Part shown: piece by piece, positions 18,222 through 26,629 of the stretch
Position numbering within the stretch: the first letter of the stretch is position 1
How the letters are laid out: every line of letters starts with the position of its first letter
NCBI RefSeq assembly: GCF_000803645.1
Contig: NZ_CP009122.1
Location: 3,572,501-3,636,500, forward strand
DNA: 64,000 nt
From: Sphingopyxis fribergensis
GTDB lineage: Bacteria > Pseudomonadota > Alphaproteobacteria > Sphingomonadales > Sphingomonadaceae
Direction: 5' to 3'
Program-made: the position numbers and the translations under genes
The notes under the pieces: generated by a model
Seen by the model: the letters and a program-made list of their open reading frames with translations, nothing else
Told to the model about the DNA's origin: nothing
Databases searched by the model: none

Positions 18222-19835
18222 CTTCGGAACAAAGCTGGGCACGACGCCCGGCTTTGTTTCGGTGGCCCCCGCAATCAGCGCTTGCAGCAGATTGCTTTTC
18301 GAGCCGAGAATCCGAACCTCGCCAACATCGACCTCAACGCGCTGTGCAAGCGCGCGGATATGATCGCGCCGATAGCCGCCGCCTTCTACCCGCATCCGCT
18401 CGCGCGCGACGCTGGCGAACTTCGCCAGCATATCAGGTGCTATCGACTTTCGGCCCGTAGCGCCGAGTAAGGCCGTCACCCGTTCGGCGTCAGCCTTTGC
18501 CTGATCGCGTGTCGCCTTGAGCGTGGCGATGCGCTCCTTAAGGTCCGGGTCTTCCACGTCGGCAACACCGTTCTCGATTGCGTCATAGAGGCGCTTGAGC
18601 CGCAAATCGGTTTCGGTCGCCCGCTTGTTCAGCTCCGCGACGTGGGTGCGCTTACGAACCGCCTGCTCCTGCCGCCGATCTAGAATGGCCGAAAGGAGGC
18701 GTTCCAGCCGGTCGGGTTGCAGCAGCCGCGTTTCCAGATGGCTCGCAACCAGATCGTCCAGCTTTTCCATTGGAACGCTCATGCCGTCACAAGCGGTCGG
18801 CCCCTGCCGCGCCTTGGTCGAGCAGGCATAGTAACGATACAGTCCGCCCTTGCCGGTACGGATCGTCATTGCTCCGCCGCACTTGGCGCAATGAATGAGG
18901 CCGGTAAGCAGCGTGGGGCCGCTTACGACGCGGGGCGGCACCTTTTTGGGATTGCGAGCCTGCATGTGCGCCTGCACCGCTTCAAACGTCTCCTGTGCGA
19001 TGATCGGGGGGACATCGACGACGACGGCCTCAGACTTCGGCTTTAGCTTCCGGTCCTTGCCCCGCCGGTTGAACTCGTGTCGCCCGGTATAGGTCGAGCG
19101 GGTGAGAATCTGGTGGACCGCACCAAGACCCCAACGTCCGCCGTCGCGGGTGCGAATGGACCTCTCGTTGAGCCAAGCGGCGATGGCTTTGACGCCCATC
19201 GACCCCGAAGTGCCGTCACCCTGCAATGCGAGGCGGAAGATGGTCCGCACGGTCTCGGCATGGAAGGGGTCAATCTCCAGCCGCTTCTTGACCTTGGCGC
19301 CGCGCTGTTCGGCGGCGACCACCCGATAGCCGATCGGCGGCAGCGAGCCGTTCCAGAAGCCTTGCCGTGCGTTCTCGCGCATGGCGCGCAGCACATGCTT
19401 GGCGGTCTCCTTGGACTGATACTCGTCGAACAGCGCCATGATCTGGCGCATCATGACGTGCATCGGATCGTCGCCCATCTCTTGCGTGATGGAGACGAGC
19501 TTCACGCCATTCTTGGCGAGCTTGCGGATATAGAACTCCAGCTCGAAATGATCGCGGAAGAAGCGCGAGAAGCTGTGGACGACCACGAGGTCGAACGGCG
19601 CCGGTTTCGATGTCCCGGCTTCGATCAGCCTCTGGAACTCGGGGCGACGATCATTCGTCGCCGAGGCGCCCGATTCAACATAGGTATCGACAACCTTGTA
19701 CCCGCGCGCCGCGCACCAGCCTTCGCCCTGTCGCCGCTGGTCGGGGATTGACACATCATGCTCCGCCTGCCGAGCCGTCGAGACCCGAAGATAGAGGGCT
19801 GCGCGCGCCCCCGTTATCGTCTGCGGCGCAGTCAT
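18180..19835 (-). CDS. Large serine recombinase / integrase
   Basis: A 551-residue recombinase. The N-terminal resolvase domain has LYLRVSTARQ with the nucleophile Ser near residue 19, then VVVHSFSRFFRD. The recombinase domain lies around 150-270, followed by a zinc ribbon (CAKCGG near 315, with a second Cys pair further on) and a coiled-coil segment near 390-450. GGAGAC precedes the ATG. The last 13 codons and the TAG stop (18180-18221) are the antisense of tRNA-Arg, so the present C terminus is supplied by the attachment site. It probably integrates and excises this island. Confidence 0.9.
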   Translation of the reverse strand: MTAPQTITGARAALYLRVSTARQAEHDVSIPDQRRQGEGWCAARGYKVVDTYVESGASATNDRRPEFQRLIEAGTSKPAPFDLVVVHSFSRFFRDHFELEFYIRKLAKNGVKLVSITQEMGDDPMHVMMRQIMALFDEYQSKETAKHVLRAMRENARQGFWNGSLPPIGYRVVAAEQRGAKVKKRLEIDPFHAETVRTIFRLALQGDGTSGSMGVKAIAAWLNERSIRTRDGGRWGLGAVHQILTRSTYTGRHEFNRRGKDRKLKPKSEAVVVDVPPIIAQETFEAVQAHMQARNPKKVPPRVVSGPTLLTGLIHCAKCGGAMTIRTGKGGLYRYYACSTKARQGPTACDGMSVPMEKLDDLVASHLETRLLQPDRLERLLSAILDRRQEQAVRKRTHVAELNKRATETDLRLKRLYDAIENGVADVEDPDLKERIATLKATRDQAKADAERVTALLGATGRKSIAPDMLAKFASVARERMRVEGGGYRRDHIRALAQRVEVDVGEVRILGSKSNLLQALIAGATETKPGVVPSFVPKWCARQDSNLRPPA

Positions 19836-19856
19836 GGCAGTCTCCGTAAGGTCAAC

Positions 19857-20081
19857 TCAAAAGGGCGGGGAAAACAGCTCGTCGAAGAGATCGCCGAACC
19901 AGCGCTCGAACACTTCGACTTCCGCCAATGTGACCGAATAGGGATCGGGCCAATCGTCGGTGACCCGCCAGGTCGATAAGTCATGTTTGGGAGGCCGACC
20001 GGGAAACGGCCAAGGCTCGCCGAGCAGCGCTTCAAGCTGCTCCGATGCGCTGGGCGGTCGCTCGGGGGAAAGGCGGGCCAT
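19857..20081 (-). CDS. Hypothetical protein, 74 aa
   Basis: A small acidic protein (starting MARLSPERPPSASEQLEALL) with a Trp- and Phe-rich C-terminal half ending FDELFSPPF. It lies 21 bp upstream of the recombinase on the same strand and may be co-expressed. I recognise no domain. About 180 bp without a clear gene separate it from the sigma-like gene upstream. Confidence 0.5.
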   Translation of the reverse strand: MARLSPERPPSASEQLEALLGEPWPFPGRPPKHDLSTWRVTDDWPDPYSVTLAEVEVFERWFGDLFDELFSPPF

Positions 20082-20264
20082 GCTGCAACGGTCGCCCAGT
20101 TCATCGGGCGATGGAACAACAATCCGCCTTGCGACGACGGGCGTAGCACTGTGGGTAAGAAAAAGAAGCTGTAGGAAAGATCGGATGCAGGCGCCGCTGT
20201 CTTGTTCGGGCTGCGGACCCGTCTCGCAAAGCGAATCACGGTCGCAGACTTCGTTGTCGGAAGG

Positions 20265-20570
20265 CTACTTCGAATGCTCGCGGGCATGATCTTCTCTCGC
20301 CTTGCGAATAGCGCGCAGCGTCCTGACGATCTCCCGCTCGACAGCCTTTTCGGTGATGCCGAGCCGATGTGCGATACGGTCGTATCGAAGATCGTCGAAC
20401 CGATGCATCAGGAACACTTCGCGGGTGCGCTTTGGCAGGCGGGCAATGGCCCATTCGACGCGCCTGATCTCCGGATCGACATTTTCATCGAAGCTTGGAA
20501 CGACCGGCGGCGGGACGAGCAGGCTACGGATCGTGCGCGCGAAGCGGGCGGCGATGTTCTCATCAGCCAT
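20265..20570 (-). CDS. Sigma-70 region 4-like protein, 101 aa
   Basis: A short protein resembling only the region-4 HTH of sigma factors: the LPKRTREVFLMHRFDDLRYD segment runs into the helix-turn-helix IAHRLGITEKAVEREIVRTL. No region 2 is present, so it is probably a DNA-binding regulator rather than a complete sigma factor. The ATG follows GGAGGAAGG and overlaps the upstream gene's stop by 8 nt, indicating translational coupling. Confidence 0.7.
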   Translation of the reverse strand: MADENIAARFARTIRSLLVPPPVVPSFDENVDPEIRRVEWAIARLPKRTREVFLMHRFDDLRYDRIAHRLGITEKAVEREIVRTLRAIRKAREDHAREHSK

Positions 20571-21111
20571 GAGCCTTCCTCCGCCGGGGGCGAGGGTGTC
20601 CGGTCACCCCCCGCACATGATCGAGCAATTCTCTGAGCAGGGGTGGAATGTCAGGAAGCAATTCAGGGGCCGGGGGCCGCGATCCGTCGAGGTCCGGATT
20701 ACGCCAGACGTTATAGGGTGACAGCACCGGAGCTAGCCATTCGAGTGACGGGGAGTGATAGTTGAGGCCGGTCGCGTTGGCATAAGCCAGTGCCTTGCCG
20801 ATGTGGAGGCCAATGTTCCGGGCGCACCATCGGTCATCGAAGCCGACGTCCAGCAGATGCGAGCTTAGCGCCATCTGTGCCACGATGCCGCTCTGGTAGA
20901 GAAGGTCGCTGGGAACGGCGAAGCGCAACTTTTCAATTCCGAGGAAGAAACTCTCACCGTTTCGGTAGCGAGCTGCGCTCAAAAGGCGGCCTTCGCTTGA
21001 TCTTCTGAGTATGGGGAAGGCGGTCCGCTGTTCCCCAATGGAAGGCGCAACCGGCGTGGATCGCGGAATGACACCTGACTTTGATCGGGCGCTGGGGGCA
21101 TCTTGGATCAT
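20563..21111 (-). CDS. Hypothetical protein, 182 aa
   Basis: An unknown soluble protein with a hydrophobic centre (SDLLYQSGIVAQMALSSHLL) and a basic C terminus ending RPRRRKAHG. The ATG at 21111 is preferred because GGAGGTGAC stands immediately before it; a TTG at 21162 would be longer but lacks such a site. It overlaps the sigma-like gene by 8 nt and is divergent from an RHH gene across a strong palindrome, so that site may control both directions. Confidence 0.6.
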   Translation of the reverse strand: MIQDAPSARSKSGVIPRSTPVAPSIGEQRTAFPILRRSSEGRLLSAARYRNGESFFLGIEKLRFAVPSDLLYQSGIVAQMALSSHLLDVGFDDRWCARNIGLHIGKALAYANATGLNYHSPSLEWLAPVLSPYNVWRNPDLDGSRPPAPELLPDIPPLLRELLDHVRGVTGHPRPRRRKAHG

Positions 21112-21177
21112 GTCACCTCCGTCGCTGGCGTGATTCGACCTCAGTTCATCGCCCGCCGACAAACCAAAGCTTGTTTA

Positions 21178-21206
21178 CGCTATCGTTTATAGCATAAACG
21201 GTAGCG
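21178..21206. promoter_or_regulatory. Palindromic operator of the RHH protein
   Basis: CGCTATCGTTTAT and ATAAACGGTAGCG form 13-bp arms with one mismatch around a 3-bp centre. The dyad ends 3 bp before the RHH start codon and lies in the divergent gap to the 182-aa gene. Binding there would block both transcription starts; autorepression is inferred. Confidence 0.55.
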
Positions 21207-21209
21207 TAT

Positions 21210-21440
21210 ATGCAAATAAACGATGTCATTAACGCGATTCTCTTTGAGATTGAGCGCGAGGCCGATAGCGACGACGGCATGGGACGCCCGCCGCTCGGAA
21301 TGAAAGCCACGACCATCCGGCTATCGATGGATACGATCCGTCGGATTGAAGCACAGGTAGGAAACCGGCAGCTTGCGAAATTCATTCGCGAGGCGGTTGA
21401 GCGCGAGCTTCGGCGGCGAGAAGACGAGCAAAAGCTCTAA
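21210..21440 (+). CDS. Ribbon-helix-helix (CopG/Arc-like) protein, 76 aa
   Basis: The C-terminal half MKATTIRLSMDTIRRIEAQV followed by LAKFIREAVERELRRRE has the strand-helix-helix pattern of RHH DNA-binding proteins. The ATG at 21210 has no room for a ribosome site because a palindrome ends 3 bp upstream, so translation may be leaderless, or may begin at the internal ATG near 21300. No toxin gene follows. It could be a regulator of island genes. Confidence 0.6.
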   Translation: MQINDVINAILFEIEREADSDDGMGRPPLGMKATTIRLSMDTIRRIEAQVGNRQLAKFIREAVERELRRREDEQKL

Positions 21441-21905
21441 GCTGCAATGCGTTGATCAATTGCAGCTAGCCTCGCTGTCGCATCGGTCAGAAAATCGTTC
21501 CGCGCGTCTTGCTTCTCCCCAGCCCCCGCGCGCAGGAGATACAGGGTGAAGAGGGCAGGGTATTTGGAGAGGGCGGTTGCCCCGACTTCCGTCCGCCATG
21601 TTCGCGTCCGAATAGAGTACGATCCGCAGCCTCGAAACATAGCAGAAAACCGTCACTTTGCACCCCCCAAGGCAGCGGTGTAGTCGGATCGCACTCTCGA
21701 AAAGTGGCGGAAAACCGTTATGCACCCGTGCGTGAGGTGTGTGACTATAAATTGTGGGTCCGATGCGAAGCATCGTGGCCCCAAAATTGCGGATCGATCA
21801 GCTTGGAGAGCCTCGGGGCGATTGACCGCATTCATTCCGGTTGCAGGCTGCCGCTTTCGCAAATTTGTAACGGATAACCGAACGCATGCATCAGCGAGCA
21901 GGCGA
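21441..21905. other. Non-coding convergent gap
   Basis: These 465 bp lie between the RHH gene and the convergent HNH gene. Two similar stretches, GCAGAAAACCGTCACTTTGC near 21645 and GGCGGAAAACCGTTATGCAC near 21706, hint at a decayed repeat. I see no credible gene or RNA. Confidence 0.4.
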
Positions 21906-22790
21906 TTAAATCTCGCCTGCAAGTCGCCTTTGAATGTCGATCTTCGCTTTGCCCACGACCACTAAATGTGCGGGACTGCCTAGCGTGGGATAAAGTTGGA
22001 AGCGCGCCGCGATCAGCCCTTGCTCCTCTCCGCCCATTGGTTCGCCGAGGAATATTTGAAGCGTCTGGCCGTCTGTATCGTTTGTCGGCGGGTCAAAGGG
22101 ATCATCGCCCACGAACTCGGCAACGTCATCGGATCGGCATAGGATTAGGTCGAGCAAATATGGTTCAAAAGCATCTAGGCCGTAGCGCGCGGCGGTAAAG
22201 GCGTGGGCTGTCTTTGCTAGTGATCTGAGGTAATGCAGACGGCTGACTTGCCCAGATTCATAGGCAACGTGGTTTGCACCGGTTTCTTCGCGAACTTTAC
22301 TGCACAGGGCGTTGACGCCGTCACGATCCGCGAACGACCATGGCTTACCCTGCTCCTGCTCAGGCGTGAGAGGGCTGCGCAGACGGCGCGGCATAGGGGA
22401 CTGCCAGAGGTGGACCGCGAGGGGCAATTCATCGACAGAGATTGAGCGACTGCCCAAGTCTCTCATGAACTGACCGGCGTCATCAACTTCCACGAATTGC
22501 AGATCAACGTGCGTTATCCGGTCCTTTTTTCTTGAGCGCGAGGGGGCGTCCACTTGGGTCCGGAATATCCCTAACTGCTTTTTCAGGACTTCCTGTTCAT
22601 AACGCTGAATGATGTTCTGGCACGTCTCGCAGCACGATTTTTCGAGAATCATCGTGTTCGCTGCCAGCGCATATGGAATGACGTGTTCGTCGCGTAACTT
22701 AGTTTCCGCGTTTCCACAGTAGATGCACTGACCAGGGGAGGGCAGGCGGATATTCTGGCTTTTGTAGAGTTCGTGAACGTCTAGTTTCAT
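21906..22790 (-). CDS. HNH-nuclease-like protein
   Basis: A 294-residue protein with an N-terminal HNH/zinc-finger core: CIYCG at 22-26, DEHVIPYAL at 34-42, and CCETC at 53-57. The paired CxxC motifs bind structural zinc and E35-H36 correspond to the catalytic region of HNH proteins. The remaining roughly 230 residues match nothing I know. It lies 34 bp downstream of the PIN-like gene on the same strand, beside a known-type defence operon. Nucleic acid cleavage is inferred, not proven. Confidence 0.65.
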   Translation of the reverse strand: MKLDVHELYKSQNIRLPSPGQCIYCGNAETKLRDEHVIPYALAANTMILEKSCCETCQNIIQRYEQEVLKKQLGIFRTQVDAPSRSRKKDRITHVDLQFVEVDDAGQFMRDLGSRSISVDELPLAVHLWQSPMPRRLRSPLTPEQEQGKPWSFADRDGVNALCSKVREETGANHVAYESGQVSRLHYLRSLAKTAHAFTAARYGLDAFEPYLLDLILCRSDDVAEFVGDDPFDPPTNDTDGQTLQIFLGEPMGGEEQGLIAARFQLYPTLGSPAHLVVVGKAKIDIQRRLAGEI

Positions 22791-22824
22791 TCAGCTTGAT
22801 CCTCATCGCCCAAGCTTTGGGCCG

Positions 22825-24138
22825 CTACTGATCTGCTAGGCTGTTCCGGCCGTCAGCATCATTGCTCGCCTCCACCGCGGCTGAGAACATTCGCCAGCTA
22901 CCCCGCTGTTTAGGAATATGCCTCTCGATTACTAAGTGTTCGACATCCGCACCATCGTCCCAAGAGTATGGGCCGCTTCGACTAGCCGCATCGACCAGCC
23001 CTCTAGACCTCGCAATAATTTCGGCTTCGGCTTTTGGCGCCATTTTCGGCGCGGGAGGTTTGGGCGTTCTCCACCCCGGCATTCGTACGTCCCAAAGATC
23101 AGCAACAAGGCCGTTGTGGTCAATCGGCGGTTTGCTGGCCAAGGTGAAGAGTCCTTTGGCCTTTTCCTCGTCTGGGAGCGTCGAAAAATATGAATTCAGG
23201 GCGGCGAGGTCTGCCTTTAAATCTTGGCCCCAAACAAAGCGCTGTCTCGCATCCATAAAGAGGGGCGCTGCCGTTCTGTGCAATTTGTCGCCCGACACGA
23301 AGAAGTCGGCGAACGGTAGATAATACAGATAGCTGATATCGATCTTGTTGCTCGGCCTTTGATCAGAGATCAGGCCGTTGGATAAGCAGAGCTCGAAAAA
23401 AAGATCGACCTCCAAGCAATGGGCAGCGAGCGGGGCATACTCTCGCAATGGTAAGGAGCCCGCTGCCTTCCAATTCCGCACAACCGCATTGAGCGTTCGA
23501 GGCGGCATGCCCAATAGGTTATGGGCCATGCGGAGTATTCGGTAATTCTGACCGCCTGCATCAACGGCGCGTCGGGCGAGATCGCGGGCGGCCTCATGCG
23601 TTTTCGGTCGATCTTCGCTTCTGAGTATCGACTTCCACGCTTTGGTTATCGATGGCAGGTCAATGTTAGCAAGCTCATCGCGCCACTGTCGGGCAAATAC
23701 ACGCTCTACTTCTAAGAAGCGGCCCTGCTGCCAGCGGTCAAAGGCATCTTGTTCGGGAGATTTTCGAAATACCAAGCCAGCCTTCCCTTCAACTTTTACC
23801 GGGATGCCGCCAGCCACGGCGGGCCTGTGGTCGAACTCCTCGCGCCTTCCCAGCAAGTCTTCTAAGACCACATCTTGATGGTAAGTGTTTATGTAGCTGT
23901 GCGCGACCGGCGTGCGCTCTGCCAGACCTCCGACTACCTGTTCGGCAGATCTGCCGCGAGCGGTCTCCTTCGTCAGATCTGCCATCGTTTCCACAAAGAA
24001 TAGTGGCGTGACTACGCAGCTGAACATTTGATCAAGGATAACAGCTTCATCGACCGTCAGGCTTTGCAGAAACGATTTATCAAATATGATCATCGGACCC
24101 ACAGGCTGAACCTTCTCATTCGCACTTTCAGACTGCAC
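22825..24138 (-). CDS. PIN-like domain protein, 437 aa
   Basis: The sequence opens with a hydrophobic strand and an Asp (MIIFDKSFLQSL, D20), has a Glu after a second strand (FFVET, E50), and later KIDISYLYYLPFADFFVSGD with D267, D278 and D284. This D-E-D-D order is that of a PIN nuclease with a large helical insert (residues about 55-260). The start shown is GTG; the ATG at 24093, where the PIN strand begins, is equally plausible. Base composition is more AT-rich than the core. It pairs with the HNH-like gene. An RNase effector role is inferred. Confidence 0.55.
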   Translation of the reverse strand: MQSESANEKVQPVGPMIIFDKSFLQSLTVDEAVILDQMFSCVVTPLFFVETMADLTKETARGRSAEQVVGGLAERTPVAHSYINTYHQDVVLEDLLGRREEFDHRPAVAGGIPVKVEGKAGLVFRKSPEQDAFDRWQQGRFLEVERVFARQWRDELANIDLPSITKAWKSILRSEDRPKTHEAARDLARRAVDAGGQNYRILRMAHNLLGMPPRTLNAVVRNWKAAGSLPLREYAPLAAHCLEVDLFFELCLSNGLISDQRPSNKIDISYLYYLPFADFFVSGDKLHRTAAPLFMDARQRFVWGQDLKADLAALNSYFSTLPDEEKAKGLFTLASKPPIDHNGLVADLWDVRMPGWRTPKPPAPKMAPKAEAEIIARSRGLVDAASRSGPYSWDDGADVEHLVIERHIPKQRGSWRMFSAAVEASNDADGRNSLADQ

Positions 24139-24550
24139 TATATCTGCGGGAACCCAAGCAACGGCGCAACGGGGTCCGGTTTTAGCAATCAGCAGCCAGT
24201 TAGGAGGGGGAACCAGAGATGGCGAGAACTTCGAAAATCAGGGAGCCAAATAAGAGGGCAAGATAAAAGCGGTGCCAGCACTTGGTTGTTAAGATGATGA
24301 TTTATTGAAGGATTTCCGTATGGCTCCGTCTCCCAGAGCCATACCGACCCTCAGAGAAGCCCGAATTATCAGTATTAAATGGTATGGCACTACCCATAAT
24401 TGACGGATTGCACCGCTTGAATTCGAACGATCCGCATGGCCGGTCCACCACTGGGCGAGGTCGGTGAAGCCGGTTCGTTGTAGAACGGCAGCACTTCCGC
24501 AAAAAATCTGTTCAGTTTCACTAGGGAAATTGATGCCCCGATAGGACGTG
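24139..24550. other. 412-bp gap, probable promoter region of the PIN-HNH pair
   Basis: No credible gene on either strand. It is relatively AT-rich and separates the end of the AIPR gene from the PIN-like gene on the same strand. That spacing suggests the PIN-HNH pair has its own promoter. Confidence 0.4.
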
Positions 24551-26629
24551 TCAGACCGACAAATCGGCACCGATTACGCAACCTTCCGATCTAAGTTTGC
24601 GAAGGGATTCGATGACCTTGATGCATTGCTTCTCTGAGGGAATTTTCATCGGCACAGATGCCGCGACGCGCAGAATTCCAAGCTCGGTTGGTGAAAGAAG
24701 TTTACGTGATTGGCCCCAGCCGCTCAACTGCTCCCAAAGCTGTCCTCCGGCGGAAACCACTATCGATTGAGCCTCGATGCCGTTCAGTAGTTTCTGATCC
24801 TTGATACCGTCCCGTTTGCCTGCCTTGATATGATCTTTGCCAATGAGCTCGTTCAGCCACGCCGCAGGCCATTCCACGTCGACTGCTTTCACCCTCGCCC
24901 AGCACGCTTGCTGCTTCGCCCACTCGGTGACATTGCTGATCCCTGCAGGCGGTGAAACAAGCACATCATGAACAGCTTCGGCAACGAGCGCGATGGCTTC
25001 GCCCATGTTCTCCGAAACGCCTTGTGCGCGCCATATCGAATCGAAATCGACGAACTCCTCGCGCTTTTCGCAGTCATAGCCCATCTTGGCGATGGCGTAG
25101 GCGACGACGTTTGCGCGGTAACCGCCTTGGTACCAGGATTGCTCGGTGACGATTTCTTCCGTCGCCCTGAAAACCAGCGCCTTCGCAACCGCATGACGGA
25201 AAAATGCTTCGTTGTAGCTGTCCGGTTGCGCTGCCCATTCACGCCGGTTCCAGTCTGCAAACTGAGCAAAATTCTTCTGCGCTCCCTTGCTGACAATGTC
25301 CGGATGTCCGCGCCAGACATTCAGATATTTGGCGAGATCAGTTTTCGATATGAGCTGGGATTTTGGATACTCCAGATCGAACTTTTTCCGTTGGGCTATG
25401 GATAGTAGCCCGCGAGCGTCCTGATATTGACCCCTTGCGCGCTCGTAGAACCATTTGGATTCGCGGAAGGTGCCATCGGGTGACGGAGCGAAGATTCTTC
25501 GCGAAAACTCTTCCAGCCGAACATGGAAGGGATGATTAGCGAAGAAATCGGCTGCATTCACCCGGTTCTGGCTGTTGGCGAACTCCGAAATCTTTGGAAC
25601 GATGTCGATCGCCTTTTCTGGCGGCACGATCGACAGCTTCATTTGCACAAAGACTTTCGACAGATCGGCATTTCGTCGCATTGCGGCATGGATGGAAGCT
25701 GTCGTTTGCCCGCCGTTGACAATCTGAAGATTTTTGAGCCCGGTAAGCAGCAAGCCGTCGCCAGTCTCTCGGGACATTATGCCCTCGGCGGTAGCGGTGA
25801 TGCCATTATTGTACGCGAAAAACATGTCCGGATCATTGTCGATGGTGTTCCGGATGCCTTTGTTCACACCGCCCCGGGCCTGAAGAAATACGCGGACGTT
25901 CTGTTCAAGCAGACGTGAACCCCACCGGTCGTAGATGGAGGCCAATTGCGCACCCGGGACGACGGCAAGATACGCCTTATAATCCGCGTCTCCCATATGT
26001 GCTTGAAGCAACGGTATCGCGCCGCCGTATTCAGCTTCGAGGTCGATTGAGATCTCTTCGCGCGCGAACCCTGCTGCGGCAAACCTGTGAAGGCGCTCGA
26101 TGTCCCAGACAGAGTAGGAGAGATGCCGCCCATCAATCTCGCCCGCTTCCCGTCCATCTACCTTTGCACTCAGCTGGCGATTACTAACGAGGAAAAGCCG
26201 GATTTTGGAAATGACGGGCCAACGGACCGCAATAAGATCGGCAAGGCCGAATGCCGCGCTAGTTTCCTCCAGACTGTTCCTGAACCGGGCATCAAGCGAC
26301 TTGTTGAGAAAATTCTCCAGCCGTTTGAAGATCGTGTTCATATCGGTCTGGGTCAGGCGCGCCTGATCGGGAGATTGATTGAAATCTAGGATTATAAGGC
26401 TCAGGACACCCCCGGCTTGCGCCGGATCACCGGCGTAGCCGTCAACACGGATGCCGCCTGCCGGGGGGCAATACGGGGCGCGGTCTGCCGTATCAAACTC
26501 ACCAGCTTCCGCTAGGTATTCGCAGAATAGCTCGAAGAACGCGTCTTCGGCATAGAGTCCGTCCACGTCGGCAGATGCCATCACTTCCTGGAAGAAGTCC
26601 TGATGGAATTCCTCAATGCTGATCGTCAT
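24551..26629 (-). CDS. AIPR family protein
   Basis: A 692-residue protein of the AIPR (abortive infection phage resistance) family. The family hallmark is the pair FAYNNGITATAEGI near residue 270 and LQIVNGGQTTASIHAAM near 305. The ATG at 26629 overlaps the upstream stop by 4 nt (ATGA), so translation is coupled. It is the last gene of a five-gene operon with methyltransferase, GHKL ATPase, Z1 and PD-(D/E)XK genes, consistent with a phage-defence effector or specificity role. The biochemical activity is not established from sequence. Confidence 0.85.
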   Translation of the reverse strand: MTISIEEFHQDFFQEVMASADVDGLYAEDAFFELFCEYLAEAGEFDTADRAPYCPPAGGIRVDGYAGDPAQAGGVLSLIILDFNQSPDQARLTQTDMNTIFKRLENFLNKSLDARFRNSLEETSAAFGLADLIAVRWPVISKIRLFLVSNRQLSAKVDGREAGEIDGRHLSYSVWDIERLHRFAAAGFAREEISIDLEAEYGGAIPLLQAHMGDADYKAYLAVVPGAQLASIYDRWGSRLLEQNVRVFLQARGGVNKGIRNTIDNDPDMFFAYNNGITATAEGIMSRETGDGLLLTGLKNLQIVNGGQTTASIHAAMRRNADLSKVFVQMKLSIVPPEKAIDIVPKISEFANSQNRVNAADFFANHPFHVRLEEFSRRIFAPSPDGTFRESKWFYERARGQYQDARGLLSIAQRKKFDLEYPKSQLISKTDLAKYLNVWRGHPDIVSKGAQKNFAQFADWNRREWAAQPDSYNEAFFRHAVAKALVFRATEEIVTEQSWYQGGYRANVVAYAIAKMGYDCEKREEFVDFDSIWRAQGVSENMGEAIALVAEAVHDVLVSPPAGISNVTEWAKQQACWARVKAVDVEWPAAWLNELIGKDHIKAGKRDGIKDQKLLNGIEAQSIVVSAGGQLWEQLSGWGQSRKLLSPTELGILRVAASVPMKIPSEKQCIKVIESLRKLRSEGCVIGADLSV

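Noticed and set aside
21210..21440. Toxin-antitoxin pair with the RHH protein as antitoxin
   Set aside because: No toxin-like gene follows on the plus strand; the next 465 bp are empty and the next gene is convergent.
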